From contig CALSCO010000693.1 of NCBI GenBank assembly GCA_943704415.1, forward strand, positions 1-32,252: 32,252 nt of DNA, written 5' to 3'. A program made the translations under genes and the position numbers. Shown here one piece after another: positions 8,401-18,066 of this stretch (the stretch's first letter is position 1; every line of letters begins with the position of its first letter). The notes under the pieces were generated by a model. The model did no database searches, was not told the origin of the DNA, and worked only from the letters and a program-made list of their open reading frames with translations. Origin of the DNA: Parvularia atlantis (taxonomy: Eukaryota > Opisthokonta > Rotosphaerida).

Positions 8401-10010
8401 CAATGCCGCTACCGCCGCGCACGCCGCTCTGGCACCCGGCACTGAACGCGGACGGGGCCTTGACGCGCGTGTTCTGCACGTGCGGCTCAGACCGCGCGCA
8501 CAACCTGCAGCAGCGCTTGATACGCACCAGCAGCCACGTCGACTCCTCGCCGTGGTACTGCACGCGCACGTGCACTTCCAGCCCGTCCGCGTACGAGAAC
8601 AGGTAGTTGCGGTGGTTGACCTGGCGGATCTTGAGCCCCGCGACGTTGTTGAGCGGCGCGTCCACCCAGAGCACGGGGATGCGGCTCGTCACGACGATGA
8701 TCACGGTTGTGTCGTACTCGCGGATGGCCACGCCGTGCGGGCACGAGACCTTGTTGCACGGGCCGAGGCGCATCTGTGCGCGCACGCTCAGCGTCGCGCC
8801 GCGTCGCGCGCGCTCGGGGCAGCCTGCCCCACGCACCTGCACGACGACGTTGCCGCTCGGCTGGTAGTAGGCATAGTAGTCTCCGCCCGTGTAGAAGTTG
8901 AATTGGACGTGGTCGAACGTGGCAAAGTGCGGGTCGCCGTAGTACGTGCACACGAGGCCACCCCAGCCCTTGTTGCCAGTCGACGTTGACGTGAACACGT
9001 CACTAGCAAGTGGCACGCGTTAGTAGGGCCGGGCTGAGCGCAACCGCAGCCAGCCGTCCGCCCCCGCCAGCCAAACAGCCGCGCGCAAAGCCCCCCATGG
9101 CCAGCGGACGCACGTGTTGCTTGTGCCAAACGTGACCGTGCTGTAGAGCTGGTAGAACACGTTGTCGAGGGTGCTCGCGGCATTCGAGACGGTCGCATTG
9201 AGGATGAGCGGGAAGATCATGTTGTGGCCCGGGTACACGGTCACCTGGCGTGCGGTGAGCAGCCGGGTGGCGTGTCCGCATTGACGCGCACCGGCACGCT
9301 CGTGTTCCAGTTGGCCGTGGTGAAGACCAGGTTGCAGACTGAGAGCTCGAACGGCTGCGTGGTCGAGTTGGTGCGGAAACTGACGGTGATGTTGCCGTTG
9401 GGCGCGGTCGCAAGCGAGACGCGGAAGGTCGCGCAAGCGCCGTCGACGACGAGGGTGGGCGAGCTGACAACAATGCCGATGCACTTGCCACCCGACAGGA
9501 CGTAGCCGGGCGCGCAGGCCGTGCACGTGGTCGCGGAGGAGCACTCGGTGCAGCCGGTGCAGACGCGCGCGCACTCTGCGTGCCGGTCAGCAAACCGCGC
9601 CACCAGCAGAAAAATTGCGCGCGCGCCAAGACCAAGCAACGCACTCAGGCATGCGCCGGTCAGCGTCGTAAAGTCCCAGTAGCAGCCGTTGGCGACGCAC
9701 GCCGTCTGACTCGGCGCCTTGGTGCAGTCAAGTGTGCACACGTTCTTGTTGCTCGAGCCCGAGAAGTAGAAGCCCGCAGGGCAGCCCACCTGCGCCGTGG
9801 CGCCGCAGTTGGTCGACGTCGGCCAGTTCAGGGTCGCGTCGCCGCAGGGGTACTCAAGCTGCATCGGCGCGGAGGCGAAAGTTAAGGTGCCGCGGCAGGG
9901 GCAGGCAGGGGCGCGCGCACCGTCGGGCACTGGCACGGCACGGCATGGCTCGGGCGCGCGAGGACCGCCAAGGCGGCGGCGACGAAAACCAAGATGGCCG
10001 CGAACTGCAT
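5488..10010 (-). CDS. Secreted VWD/EGF/IPT protein with Ser/Thr repeat stalk
   Basis: Extracellular adhesive or coat-type protein of about 1289 aa. Eleven exons (minus): 10010-9921, 9858-9645, 9575-9292, 9244-9114, 9002-8837, 8773-8528, 8473-8270, 8217-7971, 7897-7244, 7189-6239, 6170-5488; all phases agree. A signal peptide comes first (MQFAAILVFVAAALAVLA). It is followed by a Cys-rich furin-like stretch (CTGCTECSSATTC) and a Calx-beta-like segment ending LVFTTANWNTSVPV. A von Willebrand D domain then opens with GDPHFATFD and contains GICGTPDGN. Next are an EGF module (CSLHGTCVATNTCSCF), an IPT/TIG domain, a long TQSATASF repeat stalk, a second IPT/TIG domain, and a Cys-rich C-terminal region ending CYFRCYSVSAQ. 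No membrane segment or GPI signal is visible after the signal peptide, so it is predicted to be secreted. Its ligand is unknown. Confidence 0.85.
6510..7165 (-). repeat. 24-bp coding minisatellite (TQSATASF stalk)
   Basis: Tandem units of eight codons, mostly S-A-T-A-S-F-T-Q with L, Y, V or P variants, run inside the largest exon of the VWD-type gene. Part of the array has a 48-bp higher-order period in which F and L units alternate. The product is a Ser/Thr-rich, probably O-glycosylated, extended stalk between two IPT domains. All frames stay open across the array, which creates false overlapping reading frames on both strands. Confidence 0.85.
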
Positions 10011-10664
10011 GAGCACCTGCCGGATCCGGCAGTGAGCGCTGGGGGTGACTTGGCGGGCGCGCCCGCCCTTCCGGCGAAATGAGAGCCACTCGCGCGCCCG
10101 GTCCACCGTGCAGACCCCCCAAGACCCGGCCGTCCGGCGTCCGGTTCACCACGTAGCGCCGTTGGCCGCGGGGAGGAAAACGGTGAAATTTTTCACGGAA
10201 ACCGTGACTGCCAGCGCGAGCCGCGTGCGGCGAGATCTGCTAGGGCAGAAGATTTGCTGGGGCGCACGAGGCGCGGCGCAATGAAGCGAGCGCAGCCAGC
10301 ACAGGCCCGTCGCACTGGCACAGAGCGAGAGGGTAGAAGCGCAGACAGCACCGCGACGAAGGCACGCCTTGCCGGAGGTACAAGAGCGAGGTGATAGCAG
10401 CGCCTCCGTGAACATTCCGCGCCGAGTGAGAGAGACGCGCACACACAGATAAACAGCGCCGGCGTGAGCGCGGCCGCCAGCTGATAACCCCGAACGCCCA
10501 GTGAACAACACCCCAACGACCGGCGCGCACGCGGCCGCCAGCGGATAAAGAGGACGGCGAATAAAATAAATTTTTTGCCCTTTCCACACCGTCCACACCA
10601 GCCAATCAGCGGCGAGTTGGTAGTGTTTCATCCCACGGTTGAACGCAAAGCAGACCTTTCAAGC
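10011..10664. promoter_or_regulatory. Divergent intergenic region, VWD gene / SHPRH-like gene
   Basis: The only long gap in the window (654 bp), between two outward-facing start codons; I see no supported gene in it. Elements seen: a hairpin TCACGG-AAA-CCGTGA at 10193-10207; two copies of CGGCCGCCAGCKGATAA (from about 10471 and 10532, some 60 bp apart); an AT-rich box AATAAAATAAATTTTTT at about 10560-10576 that could act as a TATA-like element for the plus-strand gene; and CCAAT at 10602-10606. Roles are inferred from position only. Confidence 0.45.
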
Positions 10665-13600
10665 ATGCCCGCGAAGCGTGACAGACAACGTGACGGCGCG
10701 CCAAACGAGGAGCCATCGCCCGGGCCGTGCTGCCCGTGTGGTGCGCCCGTGGCGGCGGGCGGGGCCGCACCGGATGTCTGCGCGCGCTGCGGCCTGGCAG
10801 TGCACCGCGAATGCTGCGCCGCGCCGGGCCGCTGCTGGTGGTGCGGCGACAAGGACGGCGACGACGGCGCTGTTCGCGCGCGGTTTGCCAGCGCGGCTTT
10901 GCCGGCGGACGCGGAGCGGGGCCGGCTCGTGCGCGCGCGGCAGGACGCGGTGTTGCTAGCGTGGCGTGACGGCGGCAAGCGGCTGCACCCGGAGCCCGTG
11001 TGGCGGCGCGCGCTGCCGCGGCGGCCGAGTGCGCTCGAGGAGCTGGCGGCGGTGCTGAGCGCGGCGCGGCGGGCGCGTGTGGACGTGGTGGACAATGAAG
11101 TGCACTTGCGCCTGCTGCCGGGTGGCACGCGAGCCGCGGGCGCGATGCGCGAGCTCATTGGGCGCCTGTGGCCCGCGCCCGGCGCTGCGCATGCCGCGCC
11201 GGCCGACAACGACCGCCTGTGCGAGCTGTCGGCCGCAATTGGCGCGACCGACGAGGCGCCGCAGCCGCCCGGGCTGGCCTGCACGCTGTATCCGTTTCAG
11301 CGGCGTGCACTGCACTGGATGCTTGAGCGCGAGCGCGCCGACACGGCGCTTATGCCGGATCCTCGCTGGGAACGCGTGCCTTTGGAGATCGACGGCGGCG
11401 GCGCCTACGTGGACCGCCTGCACGGCCTCGTGAGCCTGCACGAGCCGCCGGCCGTCGCACTCGCCCGTGGAGGCATCCTCGCCGAGGAGATGGGTCTCGG
11501 CAAGACCGTTGAGCTGCTCGCGCTTGTCCTTGCGCACCCGGCGCCGCCTGGCGTGGCCGGCGCGACGCTGATCGCCACGCCGGCCGCGATCGCGCAACAG
11601 TGGGCGGGCGAGATCACGCGGCATGCGCCTGGCCTGCGCGTGCACGTCTACCGCGGCCTGGCTAGCAGCACGCGGCCATACCCGCTGTCGCCCGCGCAGC
11701 TCGCCGCCGACTTTGACGTCGTCCTGGCGACGTACGAGGTGCTGCGGGCCGAGCTGGTGTACGCGCGCGAGCCGCCACCGCGGCAGCTGCGCGCGCGCGA
11801 CAGCGCCGATCCGACCGGGCCGCCGCCGCCGCCGCGGTACCTGTCGCCGCTGACGCAGCTCGTGTTTTGGCGCGTTTGCCTGGACGAGGCCCAGATGATC
11901 GAGACGCCTACGGCCAAGTCGGCCGAGATGGTGCGCGAGCTGGTCGCGGTCCACCGCTGGGCGATCACGGGCACGCCGATCGGCCGGCGCGGCTTGGATG
12001 ACCTGTACGGGCTGTACCTATTTCTGCGCCAGGAGTCGCTGGCCGAGCGCGCGACGTTCCAACACGTGGCCGCGCGCGACCTCGTCACCCCGGCCGACGA
12101 CCGCAGCGCGCGGCTCTGGGCGCGCACGCTCTGGCGCGCCGCCAGACGCCTCGTTGGCCGCGAGCTCGACCTGCCCGAGCAGCGCCAGCACACCGCCACG
12201 CTCGAGTTTGAACCGTTTGAGCGCTTCAACTACAACCTCCTGCGCGAGCAGTGCCGCGAGGCGGCCGCGGCCGGCCGCGACGATGACGCCCTGCTGCCGC
12301 TGTTTCTGCGCCTGCGCCAGACGTGCTGCCATCCGCAGGTGGGCGAGCGCAACCAGCGCCTCTTTGGCGACAAGCCCCTGCCCATGGTCGACGTTCTGCA
12401 GATCCGCCGCCGCGTGCTCGTCAACGAGCGCGCCTCGGCCAAGCGCCAGCTCTGCGGCACCCAGCTGCGCCGCGGCCTCATGCTCGAGCGCCGCCAGCCG
12501 CCCGACCTGGCCGCCGTGCTCGACATCTACACAGCGCAGCTGGAGCTCGTGCGCGCCGAGGTCGACGCCAGCGCGCGAGCCCTGTCGGCGGCGGCCGACG
12601 CGAGCAGCGCCGGCGATGCCGATGACTCGGTCGAGGAGATGTCGTGGCGCCAGTGGCTCGAGCTCGAGCACCGCGTGCGCTTCCTGATCGCCTCGGTGCA
12701 CCTCGAGCAGGGCCTCGAGCAGCTGGCCAAGGGCGAGTTTGACGCGGCCGACCGTGTGCGCGCGCAGATCATGCGCGTGGTCGAGCAGCGCGCGCAGGGC
12801 GTGCTGACCGACGCCGGCGCGGCCGCGCCCGTACTGCCCAAGCCGATCGACGCCGACGCGGACGTGCTCCTGCTCGGCGGCCTGCTCAGCGCGCTCGCGT
12901 ACGAGCGCGTCCGCACCACGGTCAGCGACCTCAGCAGCACCATGGTCCGCCTGGGCGAGCTCTTCGCGGCCGCGCGCAAGCTCATCGTGCCCAAGGGCGG
13001 CGAGCTGCACCAGCAGTACGAGCGCGACGCCGAGGTCCAGGGCGAGATCGACCAGCTGTTCAACGACATGGACGACATGCTCCAGCTGCACGAGGTCCTC
13101 CTCACGGGCTACACGGGTGAGTCGCGCTGGCGGCACCGGCACCGCGCCATGGTCGAGCAGACGCTCGTGGCCGTGCGCGAGCGCGCCCTGGCCGAGGCGG
13201 CGAGCGCGCGCCTGGCCGCGATCGTGCAGCAGCACACGGCCGCGCACAAGGCCCTGCGACAGGAGCGCCTGCGCCTCGGCCGCTTCGACAACGCGCGCAT
13301 CTCCTTCTACCGCCAGCTGCAGCGCCTGTCGGACAACGTCGCGCACCCAGAGCTGCCGCCCGAGCAGACGCCCGAGGGCGAGCTCGCGCTCCTGGCAGAG
13401 CGCGAGCCAGGCGAGCGCACGCGGATTGAGACGCTCGAGGGCCGGCTGCGGTACCTGGACACGCTGCTGGCCGCGAACGTCAGCGGCCAGACGCCGCTGC
13501 ACGCCGCTGCACCCGAGCACCTGTGCCCGGTCTGCCACCAGGCGATCGGCCACCGCGGCCTGCTGACGGTCTGCAACCACCTGTTCTGCCACTGCGTGCT

Positions 13601-14276
13601 GCACTGGACCAACGTGCACCTGCGCTGCCCGACGTGCAAGCACCCGATCGCGCGCGGCATGGTCGACTTTCGCGAGATCTCGATGCTCGCGCCCGCGCAG
13701 CCGCTGGGTCAGGCGGTCAAGGCCACGCCGATCAAGGGCAGCTGGGGCACAAAGCTCGACGCGATCGTGCGCCACCTCTGCGCGCTCGAGGCGGACCGCG
13801 ACAAGGCCATCGTCTTCTCGCAATGGGACCAAGTGCTCGCGATCTTGGGCGAGGTGCGCTCCTTCGTCCGCTATGGCCGCCCGCGGCCCGTCCTCACCGG
13901 CTCGCAGGCCCTCGCGCAGAACGACGTGGCGCACGCCAACGCGAGCCAGGTCGACCGCTTCCGCGCCGACCCGAGCCTGCCCGTGCTCCTGCTCAACACG
14001 CGCAAGCAGTCGAGCGGGCTCACCCTCATCGCGGCCACGCACGTCGTCCTGGTCGAGCCCGTGCTCAACCCGGCCATGGAGCAGCAGGCGATGCACCGCG
14101 TTCACCGCATCGGCCAGACGCGCACGACGCACGTCTGGCGCTTCCTGATCGGGGGCACAGTCGAGCCGCTGATCCACCAGCACGCGCGCACACACACGGC
14201 CGCGGCGGACCTGGGCGTGCGCTCGCTGGACGAGCACGTGAGCGCGGCCGACGTGCGGCGCTTTGCCGAGCTGTAG
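10665..14276 (+). CDS. SHPRH: SHPRH-like SNF2 helicase / RING E3 ubiquitin ligase
   Basis: DNA-dependent ATPase with a RING inserted between helicase lobes; SHPRH-type proteins add K63 ubiquitin chains to PCNA at stalled forks. It is a single exon of 1203 aa; the ATG at 10665 is the first methionine of the continuous frame. An N-terminal Cys/His cluster (residues about 22-64, CPCG...CARC...HREC...CWWC) looks like a PHD-type zinc finger. Lobe 1 has a Q-like segment (LYPFQRRALHWM), motif I AEEMGLGKT (about 274-282), a DEAQ box (about 407) and TGTPIGR. A long charged helical insert follows. The C3HC4 RING is at about 953-990 (CPVCHQAI...CNHLFCHCVLHW...CPTCKHPI). Lobe 2 shows AIVFSQWD, QSSGLTL and MHRVHRIGQT. 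The finger sits at the N-terminus rather than between the lobes as in vertebrate SHPRH. HLTF/RAD5 is less likely: there is no HIRAN domain and the insert is long. Confidence 0.88.
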   Translation: MPAKRDRQRDGAPNEEPSPGPCCPCGAPVAAGGAAPDVCARCGLAVHRECCAAPGRCWWCGDKDGDDGAVRARFASAALPADAERGRLVRARQDAVLLAWRDGGKRLHPEPVWRRALPRRPSALEELAAVLSAARRARVDVVDNEVHLRLLPGGTRAAGAMRELIGRLWPAPGAAHAAPADNDRLCELSAAIGATDEAPQPPGLACTLYPFQRRALHWMLERERADTALMPDPRWERVPLEIDGGGAYVDRLHGLVSLHEPPAVALARGGILAEEMGLGKTVELLALVLAHPAPPGVAGATLIATPAAIAQQWAGEITRHAPGLRVHVYRGLASSTRPYPLSPAQLAADFDVVLATYEVLRAELVYAREPPPRQLRARDSADPTGPPPPPRYLSPLTQLVFWRVCLDEAQMIETPTAKSAEMVRELVAVHRWAITGTPIGRRGLDDLYGLYLFLRQESLAERATFQHVAARDLVTPADDRSARLWARTLWRAARRLVGRELDLPEQRQHTATLEFEPFERFNYNLLREQCREAAAAGRDDDALLPLFLRLRQTCCHPQVGERNQRLFGDKPLPMVDVLQIRRRVLVNERASAKRQLCGTQLRRGLMLERRQPPDLAAVLDIYTAQLELVRAEVDASARALSAAADASSAGDADDSVEEMSWRQWLELEHRVRFLIASVHLEQGLEQLAKGEFDAADRVRAQIMRVVEQRAQGVLTDAGAAAPVLPKPIDADADVLLLGGLLSALAYERVRTTVSDLSSTMVRLGELFAAARKLIVPKGGELHQQYERDAEVQGEIDQLFNDMDDMLQLHEVLLTGYTGESRWRHRHRAMVEQTLVAVRERALAEAASARLAAIVQQHTAAHKALRQERLRLGRFDNARISFYRQLQRLSDNVAHPELPPEQTPEGELALLAEREPGERTRIETLEGRLRYLDTLLAANVSGQTPLHAAAPEHLCPVCHQAIGHRGLLTVCNHLFCHCVLHWTNVHLRCPTCKHPIARGMVDFREISMLAPAQPLGQAVKATPIKGSWGTKLDAIVRHLCALEADRDKAIVFSQWDQVLAILGEVRSFVRYGRPRPVLTGSQALAQNDVAHANASQVDRFRADPSLPVLLLNTRKQSSGLTLIAATHVVLVEPVLNPAMEQQAMHRVHRIGQTRTTHVWRFLIGGTVEPLIHQHARTHTAAADLGVRSLDEHVSAADVRRFAEL

Positions 14277-14362
14277 AGAAACCGTGTGCGTGGATGGGGA
14301 ATAGAAGAAAGCAACAAGAACAAGGGAAAAAAAAAAAAAGCAACGCGCAAGGCTCAACCGTG

Positions 14363-15839
14363 TCACAGATACTGCCGCACGAGCGCGATCGTGTCGTTGT
14401 AGATCGTGCGGTAGGCCGACGTGCCCCACGTGAAGTCGAGGTGGCCGTAGGCAGGGATGAACTTGCGCAGGACGACGGCCACCGCGGGCAGGTCGGCTAG
14501 GATGTCCTCGGCGTCGCGCGGCGTCACGAGCTCGTCCGTCTCGCCGTAAAACACGGCCACGGGCACGCTCGCGGGCCAGTGCTGGCGCAAATCGTACGCG
14601 GGCGGCTCGGCCTGGCCGTAGCGCTCCTTGTTGCCAAAGTAGCCGTAGTCGTGGAAGTGCAGGAACTCGTCGCGGACGAGCGAGGACCAGTGAACCATGT
14701 TGAGCATCGACGTCCAGCCGATGCTCTGTGCGCAGGCGACCTCGAGCCGGTCCAGGTCGATCTCGCCGGGGGCGCTCTGGCCCATGACGAGCGCGAGCAG
14801 GTCGGCCACGAGCTGCGGCGCGGCGTTGCACACGTAGGGAATCGCGTCCTCGACCACGTCGGGCAGGTACAGGAACTTGTCCACGCCCAGGCTCTCGAGG
14901 ATGTCGGCCACGCGCAGGGCCGCGGCGTACTCGACGATGATGTTGGTAAGATAGTCAAAGTAGCCGGCCGGGGCGAGCGCGACAAAGAGCGCCAGCTTGC
15001 CGGCCAGGGCCGGGTGCTGCTGCATCGCCGAGAACATCTGCGTGCAGCCCTGCGAGTGCCCGACCGCGGCCAGGCGTGCGTTGCCCGTGCGCAGGAGGAT
15101 GTAGTCGACCGTGTCGACGACGTCGTACTGGCCCTGCTGGTCAAACGTGAAGTCCCACAGCTCGCGTTCGAGTGGGCCGTAGCGGACGTGGCCCGTGCCG
15201 TACGTGTTGCCGCGCGCGTTGCCCAGCCACACGTCGTAGCCGGCGTCGGCGAGCATGTAGGCCAGGCTGGCGTTGGGGTGGTTGAGGATCCAGCTGAAGG
15301 ACGTGTCGATCAGGCCGTGCGAGAGCAGCACGGGCTTCTTGCTGGCCGGCGTCGTGCGAAAGACGCGGAAGACCTGCAGCCGGTAGCCGTCGCCCGTCTC
15401 GACCGTATGCGTCTCGCAGCCGTAGCCGTGCGCCGCGGCCGACTCGCAGTGGGTGCGGAAGCAGTCGGGGTCGAGCGCGGCCCGCGCCGCTCCGGGCGCG
15501 CCCACCCGCGCGGCCACCTCGCCCAGCGCCGCCACCTTGGCGTACAGCTCGCCCCACGTCGGCACCTGCGCGCCCAGCCCGGCCAGCAGCGCGCTCAGCG
15601 TCGCGTTGAGCTGCTCGCGCGGTACCGACGCGAGGTCGCGCGGGAGGCCTGTGCACCGCACGGGGGATCAATCAGCAGCTGCGGGGATGACACACGGGGC
15701 GGGCGACAAACGCACCGGCGACGATCTCGCGCAACGCGCGGGGCAGCTGCGGGCGCGCGCGCACGGGCGCAGCCGCCGTCGCCACGGCCAGCGACGCCGC
15801 CACGACCAGCAGCAGCACGACGACCGAGGCGCCCCGCAT
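14363..15839 (-). CDS. Acid lipase, alpha/beta hydrolase (LIPA/gastric lipase family)
   Basis: Secreted or lysosomal neutral-lipid/sterol-ester hydrolase of about 469 aa. Two exons, 15839-15716 and 15648-14363, are joined in phase 1 across a 67-nt intron (GTGCGT...CACAG). The first exon supplies a signal peptide (MRGASVVVLLLVVAASLAVA). The second carries family marks: the G-Y-D-V-W-L-G-N-A-R-G-N motif, the nucleophile elbow GHSQG, the acid residue in GETDELVTP and the catalytic His in AYGHLDFTWG. The lid region and total length fit the family (about 400 aa plus a longer N-terminal extension). Its start codon is 43 bp from that of the divergent Stb6-like gene, so the two share a promoter. It converges with the SHPRH-like gene with 86 bp between stops. 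Confidence 0.9.
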
Positions 15840-15882
15840 CGAGTCGCGCGTCAAGTTGGTCAACTGGCGTGTATCCACGCGC
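15840..15882. promoter_or_regulatory. 43-bp bidirectional promoter (lipase / Stb6-like)
   Basis: Only 43 bp separate two outward-facing ATGs. It contains the inverted repeat AGTTG-GT-CAACT (15854-15865). No TATA box is visible. If both starts are right, the 5' UTRs are extremely short or overlap. Confidence 0.5.
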
Positions 15883-18025
15883 ATGATCGAGTACCTCGTC
15901 GTGTGCCAGCGGCGCGCTGTGCGCCGCCTCGCGCACGACAAGCCCGACGTCGACGTGGTCTTCATGGACGAGGTCGTGCAGGGCTTCCGGCTGTACATCG
16001 TGCAGCAGTGGGTGACCGACCGCGCGCACTTCCTCAAGTCGGTCGCGACGTACACGGCCAACCAGGCGCACACGGTGCGCGCTCCGTGTCCCCCTGCCAC
16101 ATCGGCCGCGCACGCATCGCTCAGTGCGCACACCTGTGTGCAGATGCTCGTCGACGTGGTCAAGTTTGACCCGGGGACGTTTGAGCGGTGTGCCGCGCGT
16201 GTGGGCGACGCAGCCGCGTGCGACGGCCTGACGCCGCGTGCGCCAGCTACCTCGGCAGCGCGCGGTCCGACCACATGCGTCCGATGAAGATCGCCCTCGG
16301 CGACATCCTCGTGACAAACCTGAGCCGCCTGCCGCCGCACCTCAACCTGATCGAGGTGCCCGAGGGCGACTTTGACCGGGCGATGGCCAGCGTCGTGCTC
16401 TCGATCAACCTGCGCCGGCTCGGGTGCAGCGGACGCACGACCGTGTCGCTGCGCTACCCGGCCGAGGCGCGCGACAAGTTCACGAGCCTGTACCGGGTCT
16501 CGCCCAACGTCCCGTTCGACTACGCCGTGAACGAGCTCGTGCGCCTGGCGCAGCGCGCGCTCACCTGCTTTGACCTGCTCCCGCCCGACGTCACCGACGG
16601 CCTCCTCTGCGACCAGACGCAGCGCGCGCTGCGGCAGTACGCGGCCGAGTACACCGTGCAGACGCCCGAGGAGGCCGCGGCCGAGGAGATGCTGCAATAC
16701 ACGCGCGTGTTTGCGCACCTGTTCAGCTCAATGCAAGTCGCACGGCACATGCTCCACGCCGCGGGCGTGCTCACGCCCAAGGACCCGTACCAGGACGTGG
16801 GCGCGTTCCGCAAGAGCGTCGCGGCGTTCCAGGAGGGCCACGGGCTCGAGCCGACGGGCGCGCTTAGCAGGGCGCTGCTGGCGAGCCTCGCGGCCGTGTC
16901 GTCGAGCTCGGCCCTGCTCAAGGCCAAGAGCACCAAGGACAGCGAGGTCGCGACCAAGCCCACGGAGGACCTCGAGTTGTACGTGCACGCGACCACGGTC
17001 GACCGCCTGCGCTACCTCTGGACGGGCACGGGCGGCAAGGCGTTTCTGGGCGACAGCGAGGACGCGGGCGCGGCCGAGGCCCTGGCGGGGACGCGCGCAG
17101 ACGGCGCCGCGCGCCTGGGCAAGTCGATCAAGGAGCTGATGATCAAACCCATCGACGGCGCCATCACCACCACGGTCGACGGCCTCAAGGACGCTTACAA
17201 GGGCATGAAGAACACGCCCTCAAACATCGCCCAGTCGCTCAAGGTGCTCAAGCTCCCGCGCGACCGCGGCAAGTCGGATCTGCCCTCGCCGGGCATCGGC
17301 GCGAGCCCGCCGCTCATCTCGCCCGCGGCCCCGACCGGCCCCGCCGCCGCGCCTGTGCCGCCCTCGCCGCCATCGACGTTCGCGCACGGCAGCGGCAAAC
17401 ACGAACGCACACAGCGCGCGCATGCCGAGTACCGCCTGGGCGCGGCCGACATCGATGAGGCGCTCGAGGTCCTGACGACGCAGGAGGACGTGTTCACGGG
17501 GCGAATGGACGAGCTGCGCAAGCTCGAGATGCTGTACGAGACGCAGATCGACGCGCTGCAGCGGCTGTGCGAGGAGCGGACGCAGGCGGTGAAGGAGCAG
17601 GACGAGCTGCTGCGGACGGCGCAGGGCCACATTGACGGGCTGCTGCGTGAGGTCGAGCGCATGGACACGACCAAGTCGATGCTGCAGTACCAGGTCTCCG
17701 TGTGCGAGGACAAGCTGGTCGAGGCGCAGGAGCTGATTGACAACTACACGAGCATCGTGCGCGGCCGGACCACTCGCCCGCGCGCCGCCTGACCCCGCGC
17801 CGCGGCGCGCAGATGGCCACGCTCGAGGCGTCCGTCTACGCCAGCGTGTCGTTCCGGCTGTCGCAGCGCATGCTCGGCGTCGGGCGCGCGATCCGGGCGC
17901 GGTTGCGCGCCTTCCTGGGCGAGATCGCCGCCGCGCCTCTGCCCGGACCGTCGGGCACCATGCCCGGGGCGTTGGCTGCCGGCGCCGCCGACCCCAGGGA
18001 CGCCGTGCCAGCACCGCCCTCATGA
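15883..18025 (+). CDS. Stb6-like protein with C-terminal coiled coil
   Basis: Resembles fungal Stb2/Stb6-type proteins (Sin3-binding in yeast); function here is inferred from the family and is weakly known. Exons 15883-16074, 16144-16187, 16247-17756 and 17813-18025 give about 652 aa. The N-terminal part has the family run: GFRLYIVQQW, then GDILVTNLSRLPPHLNLIEVP, NLRRLGCSGRTTVSLRYP and DGLLCDQTQRAL. At about residues 262-290 a peptidoglycan-binding-like helix set follows (FRKSVAAFQEGHGLEPTGALS). A Pro-rich low-complexity linker leads into a coiled coil at about 476-582. The last exon was found by a GTGCGC...GCGCAG intron that bypasses an in-frame stop at 17790-17792; reading through the intron would give a product ending there. 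Donor 16188 is GTGTGC, one of the few exceptions to GTGCG. The 3' end converges with the next gene. Confidence 0.75.
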
Positions 18026-18066
18026 TGTACATGTACAACACTTTGCACACAGTACACTCGCCTGCC

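Noticed and set aside
10146-10631. Minus-strand 161-codon frame in the intergenic region
   Set aside because: No domain, low-complexity composition, lies in the promoter interval of two well-supported genes, and has no splice or homology support.
14325-14339. Poly(A) stretch after the SHPRH-like stop as a retrocopy tail
   Set aside because: It lies only ~50 bp after the stop and is also just past the lipase 3' end. No target-site duplication is visible, so a plain A-tract in a short convergent spacer is as likely.
12018-14831. 937-codon open frame on the minus strand
   Set aside because: It is antisense to the SHPRH-like gene and part of the lipase gene. Composition is Arg/Ala/Leu-rich shadow translation typical of GC-rich coding DNA, with no recognisable motif.
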